From assembly GCA_031292735.1 (NCBI GenBank), contig JARLGP010000138.1:1-13719 (forward strand): DNA of 13,719 nt. Direction: 5' to 3'. Source of the stretch: Holophaga sp. (GTDB taxonomy: Bacteria > Acidobacteriota > Holophagae > Holophagales > Holophagaceae). This document shows, in pieces, positions 13,368-13,719 of the stretch (its first letter is position 1; every line of letters starts with the position of its first letter). The position numbers were made by a program, and so were the translations under genes. The notes beneath the pieces are model-generated. The model saw only the letters and a program-made list of their open reading frames with translations. It did no database searches and was not told where the DNA came from.

Positions 13368-13482
13368 GGGGCCCTGGATGGGTCTGGGGCCCCATGAGAA
13401 TTCGTGTCTGCGGCGTGGCCGCAGAAGCAGTTGCTCCGCCTGTTTCCGGAGGCATCCTGACGGCCGATCGCATGGACCGTCA
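13368..13482 (+). other. Three consecutive hairpins in the enzyme's 5' leader
   Basis: Hairpin 1: GGGGCCC (13368-13374) with GGGCCCC (13387-13393). Hairpin 2: TCTGCGGC (13407-13414), loop GTG, GCCGCAGA (13418-13425), perfect. Hairpin 3: TGACGGCC (13458-13465) with GG-A-CCGTCA (13474-13482), one bulged A. All lie between the predicted transcription start and the Shine-Dalgarno AGGAGG (13512-13517); a T5 run at 13498-13502 follows. I do not recognise a known riboswitch class. Attenuation, stabilisation or a riboswitch are possible. Confidence 0.45.
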
Positions 13483-13521
13483 CGGGCATTAATTCCCTTT
13501 TTAACCCCCAAAGGAGGAAGG

Positions 13522-13719
13522 ATGACCACATCCGCAGTTTCCCTGGAAGACGTCCTGAAAAGCCGCAACATCGCCGTTTCCGACGTTGCCGACCCCCAGG
13601 ATTACAAGATCCCGGATCCCAAAGAGAGCACCCAGCGGCTCATGGAGATCTACTACAGCCTGAAGGTCACCGCCGACATGGAGGCTCCCTACTGGTACAA
13701 CCGGACCTGGTGGGACAAC
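13522..13719 (+). CDS. Glycyl radical arylacetate decarboxylase (HpdB/PhdB type), N-terminal part
   Basis: 66 codons to the window edge, still open. ATG 13522 has a full AGGAGG four bases upstream. The segment STQRLMEIYYSLKVTADMEA (36-55) followed by PYWYNR (56-61) matches, from memory, the N-terminal region of clostridial 4-hydroxyphenylacetate decarboxylase HpdB (VYYNTLSTADMEFPYWYNR). Known arylacetate-decarboxylating glycyl radical enzymes form p-cresol (HpdB), skatole (indoleacetate decarboxylase) or toluene (PhdB, described from anoxic communities, one host being an acidobacterium). All act in the anaerobic cytosol and need a radical-SAM activating enzyme. The catalytic Cys and Glu, the C-terminal glycyl loop and the activase are outside the window, so substrate cannot be decided. 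The transporter and LysR context supports an aromatic-acid function. Confidence 0.78.
   Translation, partial: MTTSAVSLEDVLKSRNIAVSDVADPQDYKIPDPKESTQRLMEIYYSLKVTADMEAPYWYNRTWWDN

Noticed and set aside
13282..13571. Short ORFs on both strands in the regulator-enzyme gap
   Set aside because: They overlap the operator, promoter core and hairpins, lack ribosome binding sites, and have no protein-like composition.
1..13719. CRISPR arrays, tRNA or rRNA genes, insertion sequences
   Set aside because: No regularly spaced repeats, cloverleaf or rRNA-like stretches, transposase frames or terminal inverted repeats with target duplications were seen.

Overview
The window is GC-rich DNA from a Gram-negative bacterium. 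It carries respiratory complex I genes, an outer-membrane porin, a membrane-fusion-protein ABC exporter and a cytosolic hybrid histidine kinase. At the right edge is the start of an oxygen-sensitive glycyl radical enzyme, so the host is anaerobic or facultative. The overall look would fit an Acidobacteriota member (Holophaga/Geothrix-like), but that is an impression from protein style only.

Left half, housekeeping-type. At 1-319 (minus) is the N-terminal part of a single-pass envelope protein with a Pro/Ala-rich linker, of DedD/FtsN (SPOR) layout. Divergent from it, nuoA-nuoB-nuoC-nuoD (409-3127, plus) is tightly coupled but stops after nuoD. A DcaP-like porin follows (3255-4493), flanked by GGAACCGG-containing inverted repeats. 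Then comes an exporter operon (4633-8345): a MacA-type adaptor and two paralogous MacB/FtsX-type permeases, with no ATPase gene.

Middle. On the minus strand (8336-10357) lies a soluble hybrid kinase, REC - coiled coil - PAS - HisKA - HATPase - REC. One in-frame TAG interrupts it between the coiled coil and the PAS domain, giving two ORFs in the same frame with no base between them.

Right part, the most interesting. A major-facilitator transporter of oxalate/formate-antiporter type (10916-12334, plus) converges on a LysR regulator (12355-13251, minus). Divergent from the regulator is the start (13522 to the window end) of a glycyl radical enzyme. Its N-terminus carries the TADME-PYWYNR signature that I associate with 4-hydroxyphenylacetate decarboxylase (HpdB) and its relatives, which include the toluene-forming phenylacetate decarboxylase PhdB. 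The transporter and the enzyme each have, upstream, a copy of the same 57-bp element (42 of 57 positions identical without gaps). It holds an ATAG-N7-CTAT LysR-type box and a TTGGAC-N18 promoter-like core, with the box centred about 65 bp before the predicted start of transcription. This predicts that the LysR protein co-controls arylacetate uptake and decarboxylation. The enzyme's leader is long and contains three hairpins. The activating enzyme and any small subunit would lie beyond the window.
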